7,333 bases of DNA from JBKJZO01 sp046715235 (GCA_046715235.1 JBKJZO010000196.1:1-7333); one strand, 5' to 3'. Shown: positions 1-6,027, counted from the stretch's first letter. Notes: generated by a model not told the origin, from the sequence alone. Numbers and translations are program-made.

Positions 1-2
1 CG

Positions 3-296
3 GCGCTTGTTCAGAAGCCGACACCGACAAACGCCGATCTGGTGCAGGCCATCGCTGCGGAGCAGAACAACGTCGCTCAAGCCAACGCCGCCAAGGCCAA
101 GGCCGAAGCAGACGAAGCCGCTGCCAAGGCTCAGGTCGCGGTCGCAGTGGCCGATGCGATGAAGCGCAAGGCCGAGATCGAGGGGTACGGCGGAGTCGAG
201 CAATACCTCAAGGCCAAGTGCATCGAGCGTGGCTGCAACCCCTACCAGCCGACGATCATCGGACCGGGCGCACCGATCCCAGCTCCGGCGGGCTGA
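3..296 (+). CDS. SPFH/band-7-like (prohibitin-like) membrane protein, C-terminal fragment
   Basis: The reading frame is open from base 3 and ends at TGA 294-296, so this is the last 97 codons of a gene that starts left of the window. The visible part is a long Ala/Lys/Glu-rich helix (AKAKAEADEAAAKAQ and similar), then MKRKAEIEGYGGVEQYLKAK, then a short tail with GCNPYQP and a Pro/Gly/Ala-rich end. An alanine-rich coiled-coil segment followed by a polar or proline-rich tail is typical of the C-terminal half of SPFH/band-7 proteins, which form membrane-attached oligomeric scaffolds. The SPFH domain itself lies outside the window, so the call rests on the tail alone. Similar proteins occur both in bacterial genomes and in actinobacteriophages. 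A GTG at 42 could act as a start, but the upstream codons continue in the same style, so truncation by the window edge is more likely. Another coiled-coil protein remains possible. Confidence 0.5.
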   Translation, partial: ALVQKPTPTNADLVQAIAAEQNNVAQANAAKAKAEADEAAAKAQVAVAVADAMKRKAEIEGYGGVEQYLKAKCIERGCNPYQPTIIGPGAPIPAPAG

Positions 297-297
297 C

Positions 298-546
298 ATG
301 GGTCGCGCGCTCGCCTTTCTTCCGTTGCTCATCCTCTGCGTCGGTGCCGGCTGGATGGTGGGCCGTGCGGAGCGCAGGAGAGCAGCGCAACTGGCCACCG
401 CACACGTACAACAGGTACTGACCGCGGCACGCCTCTTGGCCAAGACCGACTGGCTCAAGAACCCGTCGGACGCCGCCTATCAGGCTCGGGAGCTGCAACT
501 TGCACTCGACATGTACGACGAGGACCAGCGAAAAGCTTTGGAGTAG
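298..546 (+). CDS. Small single-pass membrane protein of unknown function (82 aa)
   Basis: I do not recognise a family. The ATG at 298 lies one base after the stop of the upstream SPFH-like gene, so the pair is probably cotranscribed and translationally coupled. An in-frame upstream ATG at 229 was not chosen because it would overlap the conserved-looking tail of the upstream gene. Residues 4-22 (ALAFLPLLILCVGAGWMVG) form one hydrophobic helix containing a Cys and two Gly. A basic cluster follows at once (R23, R26, R27, R28), with only R3 in front. By the positive-inside rule the roughly 55-residue C-terminal part, which is predicted helical, would face the cytoplasm. A cleavable signal peptide is less likely because the basic residues follow the helix. 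A helper or partner of the SPFH-like protein is a guess from position only. Confidence 0.6.
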   Translation: MGRALAFLPLLILCVGAGWMVGRAERRRAAQLATAHVQQVLTAARLLAKTDWLKNPSDAAYQARELQLALDMYDEDQRKALE

Positions 547-573
547 AGCCCCCGACGGAGGTCCGCCGACGTA

Positions 574-646
574 TTTGATCAGGTTGTCGAAGTCGGTTGC
601 TCCTCGCACGCTCGTTTCAGCCCGGTGATTTCGACAAGTTGATCGA
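574..646. repeat. Imperfect inverted repeat, 19-bp arms
   Basis: The left arm at 574-592 (core GATCAGGTTGTCGA, 577-590) and the right arm at 628-646 (core TCGACAAGTTGATC, 631-644) are inverted copies. They match at 12 of 14 core positions and 15 of 19 over the full arms, and are separated by 35 bp. The repeat is the main structure in the 141-bp gap (547-687) between the small membrane-protein gene and the convergent tryptophanase gene. The loop is too long and has no T-tract, so a simple intrinsic terminator is unlikely. It could be a protein-binding site, a degraded recombination or attachment site, or chance. Confidence 0.45.
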
Positions 647-666
647 ATAGTCCATTGGCGATCGAG

Positions 667-686
667 CCGCCAAGGGGCAGTGGCGG
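667..686 (-). terminator. tnaA: Candidate hairpin terminator after the tryptophanase gene
   Basis: CCGCCA (667-672) and TGGCGG (681-686) are perfect 6-bp inverted arms around an 8-base loop. On the minus strand the hairpin begins one base after the TAG stop (690-688). No T-tract follows, so it would be a GC-only hairpin of the kind often seen downstream of genes in high-GC actinobacteria. Whether it ends transcription is inferred from position. Confidence 0.4.
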
Positions 687-687
687 G

Positions 688-2061
688 CTAGCGGATCGGC
701 TCGAAGCGGGCGGTGAAGTGCCGCAGCGCCGGCGGCTCGTCGACGATGCGGTACGCCGGCAGCTCAGAAGTCTTCGCCATTACCTGTTCGCACACCTCGA
801 TGACGTAGTCGACGTGGCTCTGCGTGTATGTGCGGCGCGGTATCGCGAGCCGCACGAGATCCATGGCCGCTGGCGACTCGGAACCGTCGGGATGCCGGCC
901 GAACATGACAGTGCCGATCTCGCAGCCACGAACTCCTCCCGCCTCGTACAGAGCCACCGCGAGCGACTGGCCGGGGTAGGACAACGGCGGGATGTGCCGC
1001 AGCAGCGCCCGCGCGTCGATGTAGACCGCATGGCCGCCGATGGGCTGGACGACCGGAATTCCCAGTGCTGCCAGCGCTTCCCCCAGGTAGGCGGTCGACC
1101 TGATGCGGTAGCGCAAGTAGTCGTGGTCGACGGATTCACGCAGCCCCTGCGCCACCGCTTCGAGGTCGCGACCGGAGAGTCCGCCGTACGTCGGGAAGCC
1201 TTCGGTCAGTATCAGCAGCGCCCGGCAGGTCGCCGCGAGCGAGTCGTCGTTCATTGCCAACCAGCCACCGATGTTGGCGAGAGGGTCCTTCTTCGCGCAC
1301 ATCGTCATGCCGTCGGCGAGCGATGCCATCTCGCGCACGATGTCGCGGACCGCGCGTTCGCCCTGTCCTTCCTCACGCTCGCGGATGAACCACGCGTTCT
1401 CGGCGAAGCGGCACGCGTCGAGGAACAGCGGCTTGCCGTAACGGTCGCAGACCTCGCGGATGCCGCGCAGATTGGCCAGCGAGACCGGCTGCCCGCCACC
1501 GGAGTTGTTGGTCACCGTCACCATGACCAGCGGCACGTCGTCGGCGCGCTCCGCAAGCAGCGCGTCAAGTGCGTCGAGGTCCATGTTGCCCTTGAACGGA
1601 TGCAGCGCCGTCGGGTCGCGGCCTTCCGCGATGACGAGATCAACGGCCTGCGCGCCGGTGTACTCGACGTTCGCGCGGGTCGTGTCGAAGTGCGTGTTGT
1701 TCGGCACCACCTTGCCCGGCCCGCCGACGGCGGTGAACAGGATCTTCTCGGCCGCTCGCCCCTGATGCGTGGGGATGACGTGCTCGAACGGGAACAGGTC
1801 GCGGACGCTGTCGAGGAATCGGAACCACGACGGCGATCCGGCGTACGACTCGTCACCGCGTTGCACGCCGGCCCATTGCTCCGCCGACATCGCGCCGGTG
1901 CCGGAGTCGGTGAGCAGGTCGATCAGGACATCCTGAGCGTGCAGGTTGAACAGGTTGTAGCCGGCCTCGATCAGGGCGGCTCGGCGTTCGTCCGGCGTCG
2001 TCATACGCAACGGCTCGACGGAGTGGATGCGGAACGGCTCGATGATCGTGCGAAACGCCAT
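688..2061 (-). CDS. tnaA: Tryptophanase (tryptophan indole-lyase), PLP-dependent
   Basis: This 457-residue protein matches the beta-eliminating lyase family along its full length and is almost exactly the usual size (tyrosine phenol-lyase 456, E. coli tryptophanase 471). Family landmarks are EPFRI (8-12), IDLLTDSGT (47-55), GDESYAGS (69-76), PTHQGR (97-102), the PLP-ring aspartate in LDACRFAEN (D215), the Schiff-base lysine in CAKKD (K258), EGFPTYGGL (287-295), and PRRTYTQ-HxD near the end. At positions that separate the two activities it has the tryptophanase state: D126 (Thr in tyrosine phenol-lyase), I382 (Arg there) and H448 (Phe there). The predicted reaction is L-tryptophan to indole, pyruvate and ammonia, in the cytoplasm, needing PLP and a monovalent cation. 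The ATG at 2061 was chosen because it gives the family N-terminus; no clear Shine-Dalgarno precedes it. No tnaC-like leader or tnaB permease gene is adjacent. It diverges from the GNAT gene across 60 bp. The same frame stays open to 2556, which is a high-GC artefact over the GNAT gene. Confidence 0.93.
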   Translation of the reverse strand: MAFRTIIEPFRIHSVEPLRMTTPDERRAALIEAGYNLFNLHAQDVLIDLLTDSGTGAMSAEQWAGVQRGDESYAGSPSWFRFLDSVRDLFPFEHVIPTHQGRAAEKILFTAVGGPGKVVPNNTHFDTTRANVEYTGAQAVDLVIAEGRDPTALHPFKGNMDLDALDALLAERADDVPLVMVTVTNNSGGGQPVSLANLRGIREVCDRYGKPLFLDACRFAENAWFIREREEGQGERAVRDIVREMASLADGMTMCAKKDPLANIGGWLAMNDDSLAATCRALLILTEGFPTYGGLSGRDLEAVAQGLRESVDHDYLRYRIRSTAYLGEALAALGIPVVQPIGGHAVYIDARALLRHIPPLSYPGQSLAVALYEAGGVRGCEIGTVMFGRHPDGSESPAAMDLVRLAIPRRTYTQSHVDYVIEVCEQVMAKTSELPAYRIVDEPPALRHFTARFEPIR

Positions 2062-2112
2062 GCCCGCACGGTAGTCCGCAGGGGCGCAGGGCGAATACGG
2101 CGCTTCAATGTC

Positions 2113-2116
2113 GGAG
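2113..2116 (+). promoter_or_regulatory. Ribosome binding site of the GNAT gene
   Basis: GGAG lies five bases before the ATG at 2122 and decides this start over the in-frame GTG at 2116. It sits in the 60-bp divergent gap (2062-2121) shared with tnaA. I could not identify a convincing -35/-10 pair in that gap for either direction. Confidence 0.5.
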
Positions 2117-2121
2117 TGGAG

Positions 2122-2604
2122 ATGCGCGTCGCGACAGCGGACGACTGGGTTGCCCTCTGGCCGATCTGGCACGAGACCGTTGCGGCCGGCGAGAGCTACA
2201 CCTACGCCCCGGATACCGCGGAAGAGGCCGCGCGCAGCAGCTGGATGCTCCAGGCGCCCGCCGAGGTGTGGCTCGTGTACGACGACGACGGCGCGGTCGT
2301 CGGCACCTACCAGCTCAAGCCCAACCAGCCCGCGCTCGGCTCGCATGTCGCCAACGCGTCGTACATGGTCGCGTCCTCGGCGCGGGGTCGCGGCGTCGGT
2401 CGCGCGCTGGGCGAGCACTCTCTCGATCGCGCCCGCGTTCTCGGGTTCCACGCGATGCAGTTCAACGCCGTCGTCGCGACGAACACCGCTGCAGTCGCGT
2501 TGTGGCGCTCCCTCGGCTTCGAGGTGGTCGGAACCGTGCCGGGTGCTTTCAATCACCCACGGCTCGGCTACGTCGACCTACTTGTGATGCACCGATTCCT
2601 CTAG
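2122..2604 (+). CDS. GNAT-family N-acetyltransferase
   Basis: This 160-residue protein has the length and layout of a single-domain GNAT acetyltransferase, which moves an acetyl group from acetyl-CoA to an amine. It starts with MRVATADDWVALWPIWHE, the usual beta1-alpha1 opening. The central strand VGTYQLKPN (60-68) is followed by NASYMVASSARGRGVGRAL (78-96), where R88-G-R-G-V-G93 is the pyrophosphate-binding motif A. FNAVVATNTAAVALWRSLGF contains the conserved Asn and LWxxLGF of motif B. The tail (GTVPGAFNHPRLGYVDLLVM) resembles acetyltransferases of the yeast Mpr1/azetidine type, judged from memory, so the substrate is unassigned. The same frame is open far upstream through the antisense of tnaA; that extension is not real. 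Confidence 0.88.
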   Translation: MRVATADDWVALWPIWHETVAAGESYTYAPDTAEEAARSSWMLQAPAEVWLVYDDDGAVVGTYQLKPNQPALGSHVANASYMVASSARGRGVGRALGEHSLDRARVLGFHAMQFNAVVATNTAAVALWRSLGFEVVGTVPGAFNHPRLGYVDLLVMHRFL

Positions 2605-2635
2605 CCGAGACACGCACTCTGGATTCCCGGAACGT

Positions 2636-2654
2636 CATACCTCCTGCGGGTATG
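2636..2654 (+). terminator. Hairpin in the gap between the GNAT and collagen-like genes
   Basis: CATACC (2636-2641) and GGTATG (2649-2654) form a perfect 6-bp stem with a 7-base loop, 31 bases after the GNAT stop. There is no T-tract. It may separate transcription of the GNAT gene from the secreted-protein gene. It also buries the in-frame ATG at 2652, an argument against that codon as the start of the downstream gene. Confidence 0.3.
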
Positions 2655-2717
2655 TGTGCTTTGGTGATCTCTCGCACGTTCGTCACTAGCGGGCTGGCTG
2701 CCTGCGCTGGGGGGATC

Positions 2718-3668
2718 ATGGGAATCCGCATGCTCGGTGGGTCATTGGTGCGTGGGCCGCGCCGTCGGCTTGCGGCGCTAGCTGCCTGCGGGCTCGTGGC
2801 ATCCGCTGCCGGTGTGGGCATTGCGACTGCGGCTATCCCGAACAGCTCCACCGGCGTGATCTCTGCCTGTTACAAGACGAGCGGCCCGTCGGCCGGCGTG
2901 CTGCGCGTCGTCGACACGCAGGCTCGCAAGTCGTGTGCGACGGGGGAGAAGCGCCTCGAGTGGCCGGCGTTCGGCATCCGCCATCGGGGTGCCTGGGTCC
3001 GCTCGGCGTCCTACCGGGTGAACGATGTCGTGTCGCACAACGGCTCGGTGTATCTGGCGAAGGTCAACAGCCGCGGCGTGACGCCGACGACCGCCCGGTA
3101 CTGGGGTGTGTTGTCGGCCGCGTCGGTGGCCGCTACCCGCGGCCTGGCCGGCCCGGCTGGACCGCAAGGCGCGACGGGGCCGCAGGGCGCGTCCGGCGCG
3201 CCCGGCGCTACCGGCGCGACCGGAGCCCCCGGGACGAACGGGACGGTTGGGGCGACGGGAGCGACCGGCCCGGCCGGTCCCGCGGGCCCGAAGGGCATCG
3301 CGTCAGCGTCTTTGACCATCCCCGTTTCCACCGGCGTCAGTGTGTTCCTCACACCCGCATTTACGGCCACCGCCGACGCGACCTGCACGGTGATCTCAAC
3401 GGTGCAGACGAACGGTTCGACATCCGCGGTCAGCGGCGAGGTGGAACTGAAGAACTCGATCAGGCGCAACGGCGTCAGCGCCAACGACGTGGCAGCCGGT
3501 TTGCGGCTGTACAACGACGGCGTCGTTCGCCTGCAGCCGCCGGTCACGCGCACATCGCTGTTCTCGATCAGCGCGGGTCAGACCGTCGACTTCGGGATTC
3601 GCTTCAGTAGCATCGCCACCTGGCATAACGTCTCGTACGCGCTGACGGTCATGTACTCCTGCTCCTGA
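2718..3668 (+). CDS. Secreted collagen-like (Gly-X-Y) repeat protein
   Basis: This is a 316-residue modular exported protein. Residues 1-39 look like a Sec signal peptide: a basic n-region (RGPRRR, 12-17), a hydrophobic Ala-rich core and a likely cleavage site at ATAA|IP. Residues 40-82 form a small module with two cysteines (C51, C73) and the pattern CYK-LRVVD-KSC-EKRLEW, seen in many actinobacterial exported proteins (from memory). Residues 92-130 (W93, Y99, N102-D103-V104-V105, G109, Y112, W129) resemble a chitin-binding CBM5/12 fold. Residues 142-195 are 18 unbroken Gly-X-Y triplets rich in GAT, GPA and GPQ. Residues 196-316 are beta-rich with Cys near both ends of the domain (TADATCTV and the terminal YSCS) and may be the trimerising head. 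The protein is probably on the cell surface or released. The ATG at 2718 follows GGGGGGA (2709-2715), which is rather close; ATG 2730, with GGGA six bases ahead, is an alternative that leaves the signal peptide intact. The function is unknown. Confidence 0.82.
   Translation: MGIRMLGGSLVRGPRRRLAALAACGLVASAAGVGIATAAIPNSSTGVISACYKTSGPSAGVLRVVDTQARKSCATGEKRLEWPAFGIRHRGAWVRSASYRVNDVVSHNGSVYLAKVNSRGVTPTTARYWGVLSAASVAATRGLAGPAGPQGATGPQGASGAPGATGATGAPGTNGTVGATGATGPAGPAGPKGIASASLTIPVSTGVSVFLTPAFTATADATCTVISTVQTNGSTSAVSGEVELKNSIRRNGVSANDVAAGLRLYNDGVVRLQPPVTRTSLFSISAGQTVDFGIRFSSIATWHNVSYALTVMYSCS
3141..3302 (+). repeat. Collagen-like Gly-X-Y coding repeat (18 triplets)
   Basis: This is a low-complexity, very G+C-rich stretch in which every third codon is GGN and the second positions are mostly GCN or CCN. 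It encodes residues 142-195 of the secreted protein. The units are not identical at DNA level, but the 9-base periodicity makes the tract prone to copy-number change between strains. Confidence 0.85.
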
Positions 3669-3673
3669 GGAGC
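3661..3673 (+). terminator. Hairpin with the stop codon of the collagen-like gene in its loop
   Basis: GCTCC (3661-3665), TGA (3666-3668) and GGAGC (3669-3673) form a perfect 5-bp stem whose 3-base loop is the stop codon. There is no T-tract. It could weakly attenuate transcription into the DUF1684 gene, which starts 42 bp downstream, or it may be chance. Confidence 0.25.
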
Positions 3674-3710
3674 GCTCGCTGGGCCAGAGTCGAGGGGCCA
3701 GACTGCCCGC

Positions 3711-4304
3711 ATGACCTTGACGCTGCTCGACTGGCGGCGCCGGATTGCTGCGGCGTACGCCGACAGTCGCGCGGCCGGGGGACCTGACGAGCGCGCGTGG
3801 CTGCGCTGGCTCGCCGTACGCGACGAGCTGTTCGCGACCCACCCGGACTCGCCCATCGACGAGCCGAGCGCGTTTACCGGGCTGCACTACGCGCCGTACG
3901 ACGCCAGCCTCTACGTCGAGGCGCCGGTCATCGACGCCGAACCCATGGCGATCGACGTACAGACGAGCGACGGCGTCGTGCCGCTGCGCCGGGTCGGCGT
4001 CGCGCAGCTGCCGTTCGGGACCCTCGACGTGTGGTGGATCGCGGCGTACGGCGGCGGCGTCTTCGTGCCGCTGGCCGACGCGACGAACGGCGACACGACG
4101 TACGGCGGCGGCCGCTACCTGATCGACACGATCAAGGGCGCGGATCTCGGCGGGTCGGCGGGCAAGCTGCGCCTCGACTTCAACTACGCCTACCACCCGT
4201 CGTGCTTCTACAGCGCCCGCTGGAGCTGCCCCCTCGCACCGGCTGGCAACCGGCTCGCGACGCGCATCGACGCCGGCGAATTAGTCGGCGGTCGCCTGAG
4301 CTAG
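3711..4304 (+). CDS. DUF1684 family protein, function unknown
   Basis: The 197-residue product matches the DUF1684 family. The middle contains FVPLADATNGDTTYGGGRYL (to residue 137). The C-terminal signature is FNYAYHPSC (157-165) followed by RWSCPLAP-GNRL (170-182), with cysteines at 165 and 173. Family members are of unknown function. No signal peptide or membrane helix is visible, so a cytoplasmic location is likely. The ATG at 3711 is the first in-frame start and gives a typical family N-terminus, although only a poor Shine-Dalgarno precedes it. The gap before it (3669-3710) holds an 8-base direct repeat, GGGCCAGA (3681-3688 and 3695-3702). Its TAG stop (4302-4304) interlocks with the stop of the convergent sigma-factor gene. 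Cotranscription with the collagen-like gene is possible but not shown. Confidence 0.85.
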   Translation: MTLTLLDWRRRIAAAYADSRAAGGPDERAWLRWLAVRDELFATHPDSPIDEPSAFTGLHYAPYDASLYVEAPVIDAEPMAIDVQTSDGVVPLRRVGVAQLPFGTLDVWWIAAYGGGVFVPLADATNGDTTYGGGRYLIDTIKGADLGGSAGKLRLDFNYAYHPSCFYSARWSCPLAPAGNRLATRIDAGELVGGRLS

Positions 4305-5518
4305 GCGCGCTCGATGCGGCTGGTGAGCAAGGCCTGCTCGGCGGCATTGCCGGTGAGCGCAAGCGCGCGTACGTCGGCCGCGCGCGCATCCTCGTCGCGG
4401 TGCAATGCGCGCAGCAGCTCGCCGCGCGTCGCGTGCAGCAGGTGGTAGCCGTCAAGTGCCGGTGCGAGCGCGTCGACCGCAGCAAGCGCAACGTCCGGTC
4501 CTCCGACATGCGCGAGTGCGACCGCCCTGTTGAGCGCCACGACTGGCGACCGGTCGAACTGCGAGAGCAGGTCGTAGAGCGCCAGGATCTGCGGCCAGTC
4601 GGTCGCCTCCCAGCTCGAGGCCTCCGCATGGCAGGCGGTGATTGCGGCCTGGATCTGGAACTGCCCCGGCTGGCGCAGTGGCACCGCGCGAGCGAGCAGC
4701 CGCATGCCCTCGCCGATCGCGGTGGCGTCCCAGCGCGACCGGTCCTGGTCGCGCATCAAGACCATGCGGCCTTCAGTGTCGAAGCGGGCCGCACTGCGCG
4801 CGTGGTTGAGCACTAGTAGCGCGAGCAGGCCTAGCGGTTCGGCTTCCCGCGGCAGCGACGTCGCCACCAGGGTGGCCAGCCAGATCGCGTCGTCCGCGAG
4901 GTCGCGGCGGCTCGCCTGTTCGCCCGACGTCGTCAGGAACGCCTCGTTGTAGGCGAGGTAGATGACCGTAAGTACGCCGTCGAGCCGGTCGCGCAGCTCA
5001 TGGTCGTCCGGCACCCGCAACGGGATACCGGCCTGCACGATCTTGCGCTTCGTCCGCACGATGCGCTGTGCGATCGTCGGCTCGACCGTCAGGAACGCCC
5101 GTGCGATCTCGCCTGTGGTCAGACCGACAACTGCCCGGAGGGTCAGCGCGAGCCGACCCTCCTGCGGCAGCGCCGGGTGGCAGCACGCGAAGAGCAGCTC
5201 GAGCCGCTCGTCCGGGCGCGCGAAGGCCTCGTCGTCGTACATCGTCTCTTCCTGCAGCAGCGCGAGCTTCTCGCGGTAGCGCGCCTCTCGGCGCAGCCGG
5301 TCGAGGGCGTTGCGCCGGGCCGCCGTCAGCAGCCAGCCGCCGGGGCGCTCGGGGATGCCGTCGCGGCGCCACGCGGTGAGGGCTTCGACGATCGCTTCCT
5401 GGACCGCCTCCTCGGCACCGTCGAGGTGGCCGTGGAGGCGGGTCAACGAGGAGACGATCCCTGCTGTCTCCGCCCGGACGGTTCGGGCCAGGAGCGCGTC
5501 GGCGGCGGCGTCCGTCAC
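4301..5518 (-). CDS. ECF RNA polymerase sigma factor, ECF42 type
   Basis: This is a 405-residue sigma factor, about twice the length of a minimal ECF sigma, because of a long C-terminal extension. Region 2 covers roughly residues 10-80 (DGAEEAVQEAIVEALTAW, then GGWLLTAARRNALDRLRR). After a linker with LLFACCHPAL (108-117), region 4 with its helix-turn-helix spans about 118-165 (GLTTGEIARAFLTVEPTIAQ, RTKRKI). The extension begins with VIYLAYNEAF (185-194) and includes DQDRSRWDATAIGEGM; it is all-helical and matches the DUF6596/TPR-like tail of the family. In ECF42 sigmas this tail is reported to be needed for activity, and no anti-sigma gene is normally linked; none is seen here. The GTG at 5518 was chosen because the open frame upstream of it overlaps the DGPF gene, and VTDAAADALLARTVR fits the family N-terminus. 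It starts 19 bp after the DGPF gene's stop, in the same operon. Confidence 0.9.
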   Translation of the reverse strand: MTDAAADALLARTVRAETAGIVSSLTRLHGHLDGAEEAVQEAIVEALTAWRRDGIPERPGGWLLTAARRNALDRLRREARYREKLALLQEETMYDDEAFARPDERLELLFACCHPALPQEGRLALTLRAVVGLTTGEIARAFLTVEPTIAQRIVRTKRKIVQAGIPLRVPDDHELRDRLDGVLTVIYLAYNEAFLTTSGEQASRRDLADDAIWLATLVATSLPREAEPLGLLALLVLNHARSAARFDTEGRMVLMRDQDRSRWDATAIGEGMRLLARAVPLRQPGQFQIQAAITACHAEASSWEATDWPQILALYDLLSQFDRSPVVALNRAVALAHVGGPDVALAAVDALAPALDGYHLLHATRGELLRALHRDEDARAADVRALALTGNAAEQALLTSRIERA

Positions 5519-5537
5519 AGACCCTGACTGGTCTGGG

Positions 5538-5918
5538 TCACTGCAGCATGTCTTCGTGCTCGACGATCGGGCGGATCTCGACGGCGTCGCCCGGGAACTG
5601 CAGGCCTGGCCAGCTGCGCGACAACTCGATGGCGGCGTCCAGGTCGGGTACGTCGACGATGGTGAAACCGCCGAGGACTTCCTTGGTCTCGACAAACGGA
5701 CCGTCGAGCACCAGCGGCTTGTCGCCACCGTCTGTCGGTGCCTTGACGGTCGTCGCGGTGCTGACGGGCTGCAGTTCGGCGCCCAAGTTGACGATGCGGC
5801 CGGCAGCCGCGTGCTCCTGGAACCAGCCGAAGATCTCGCCGTAGATCTGCTGCTTGCGCTCCTCGGTGACGTCCGCCGAGAGCTCAGGGGTGTTGGCGAA
5901 CATGAGTACGTACTTCAT
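5538..5918 (-). CDS. DGPF/YCII-related domain protein
   Basis: This 126-residue protein has the alpha/beta YCII-like (dimeric ferredoxin-like) fold. It opens with MKYVLMFANTPE, has a helix with GWFQEHAAAGRIV, and carries the hallmark LVLDGPFVETKEVLGGFTIVD, with DGPF at residues 72-75, then DAAIELSRSWP. Such proteins are typically encoded next to ECF42 sigma factors, as here. They may be enzymes or small-molecule sensors; no catalytic activity is established, and they are not thought to act as anti-sigma factors. The ATG at 5918 was chosen over an upstream ATG (5984) because AGGAG lies seven bases ahead and the family N-terminus begins here. The gene leads a two-gene operon with the sigma factor. 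Confidence 0.9.
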   Translation of the reverse strand: MKYVLMFANTPELSADVTEERKQQIYGEIFGWFQEHAAAGRIVNLGAELQPVSTATTVKAPTDGGDKPLVLDGPFVETKEVLGGFTIVDVPDLDAAIELSRSWPGLQFPGDAVEIRPIVEHEDMLQ

Positions 5919-5925
5919 CGTCTTT

Positions 5926-5932
5926 CTCCTTT
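5926..5932 (-). promoter_or_regulatory. Strong Shine-Dalgarno of the DGPF gene
   Basis: On the minus strand AAAGGAG (AGGAG core 5930-5926) lies seven bases before ATG 5918. It is the strongest ribosome binding site in the window and fixes this start. It suggests that the DGPF protein is made at a higher level than the GTG-started sigma factor. Confidence 0.85.
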
Positions 5933-5954
5933 GTGAAGAGTGACTGTCACCCCT

Positions 5955-5983
5955 ACAGCGAACGGTGACGACGGAAATCGACA
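5955..5983 (-). promoter_or_regulatory. Candidate ECF42-type promoter for the DGPF/sigma operon
   Basis: On the minus strand TGTCGA (5983-5978) is followed, after 17 bases, by CGCTGT (5960-5955), about 37 bases before ATG 5918. TGTCGA is the -35 motif I recall being reported for ECF42 sigma factors in front of DGPF genes. The -10 element matches less well. If correct, the operon is autoregulated by its own sigma factor and the 5' leader is about 30 nt. Confidence 0.45.
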
Positions 5984-6027
5984 CTGGCCGCCAGCTTTTT
6001 ATCGCCGCTGGGTGACGTGGGCCACCG

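Noticed and set aside
688..2061. Tyrosine phenol-lyase as the identity of the lyase
   Set aside because: The Thr, Arg and Phe positions that mark that enzyme are Asp, Ile and His here, as in tryptophanase.
2062..2556. N-terminal extension of the tryptophanase frame over the GNAT gene
   Set aside because: The extension has no family similarity, and the family N-terminus begins at 2061. It is an antisense open frame caused by high G+C content.
655..2604. A 649-codon plus-strand open frame that would fuse an Arg-rich N-terminal part to the GNAT domain
   Set aside because: Up to 2061 it is the exact antisense of the well-supported tryptophanase gene, and its protein is low-quality, Arg/Val/Asp-rich sequence. 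Only the part from 2122 is a recognisable protein.
2652..2717. ATG 2652 as the start of the collagen-like protein
   Set aside because: It lies in the 3' arm of a hairpin and would add residues ahead of an already complete signal peptide, with no Shine-Dalgarno at a suitable distance.
3141..3302. CRISPR-like or other non-coding tandem repeat
   Set aside because: The periodicity is 9 bases within an intact reading frame and encodes Gly-X-Y triplets; there are no spacers.
5984..6000. Intrinsic terminator (CTGG-CCG-CCAG followed by five T) on the plus strand
   Set aside because: The stem is only four base pairs, and no plus-strand gene ends nearby because both flanking operons start in this gap.
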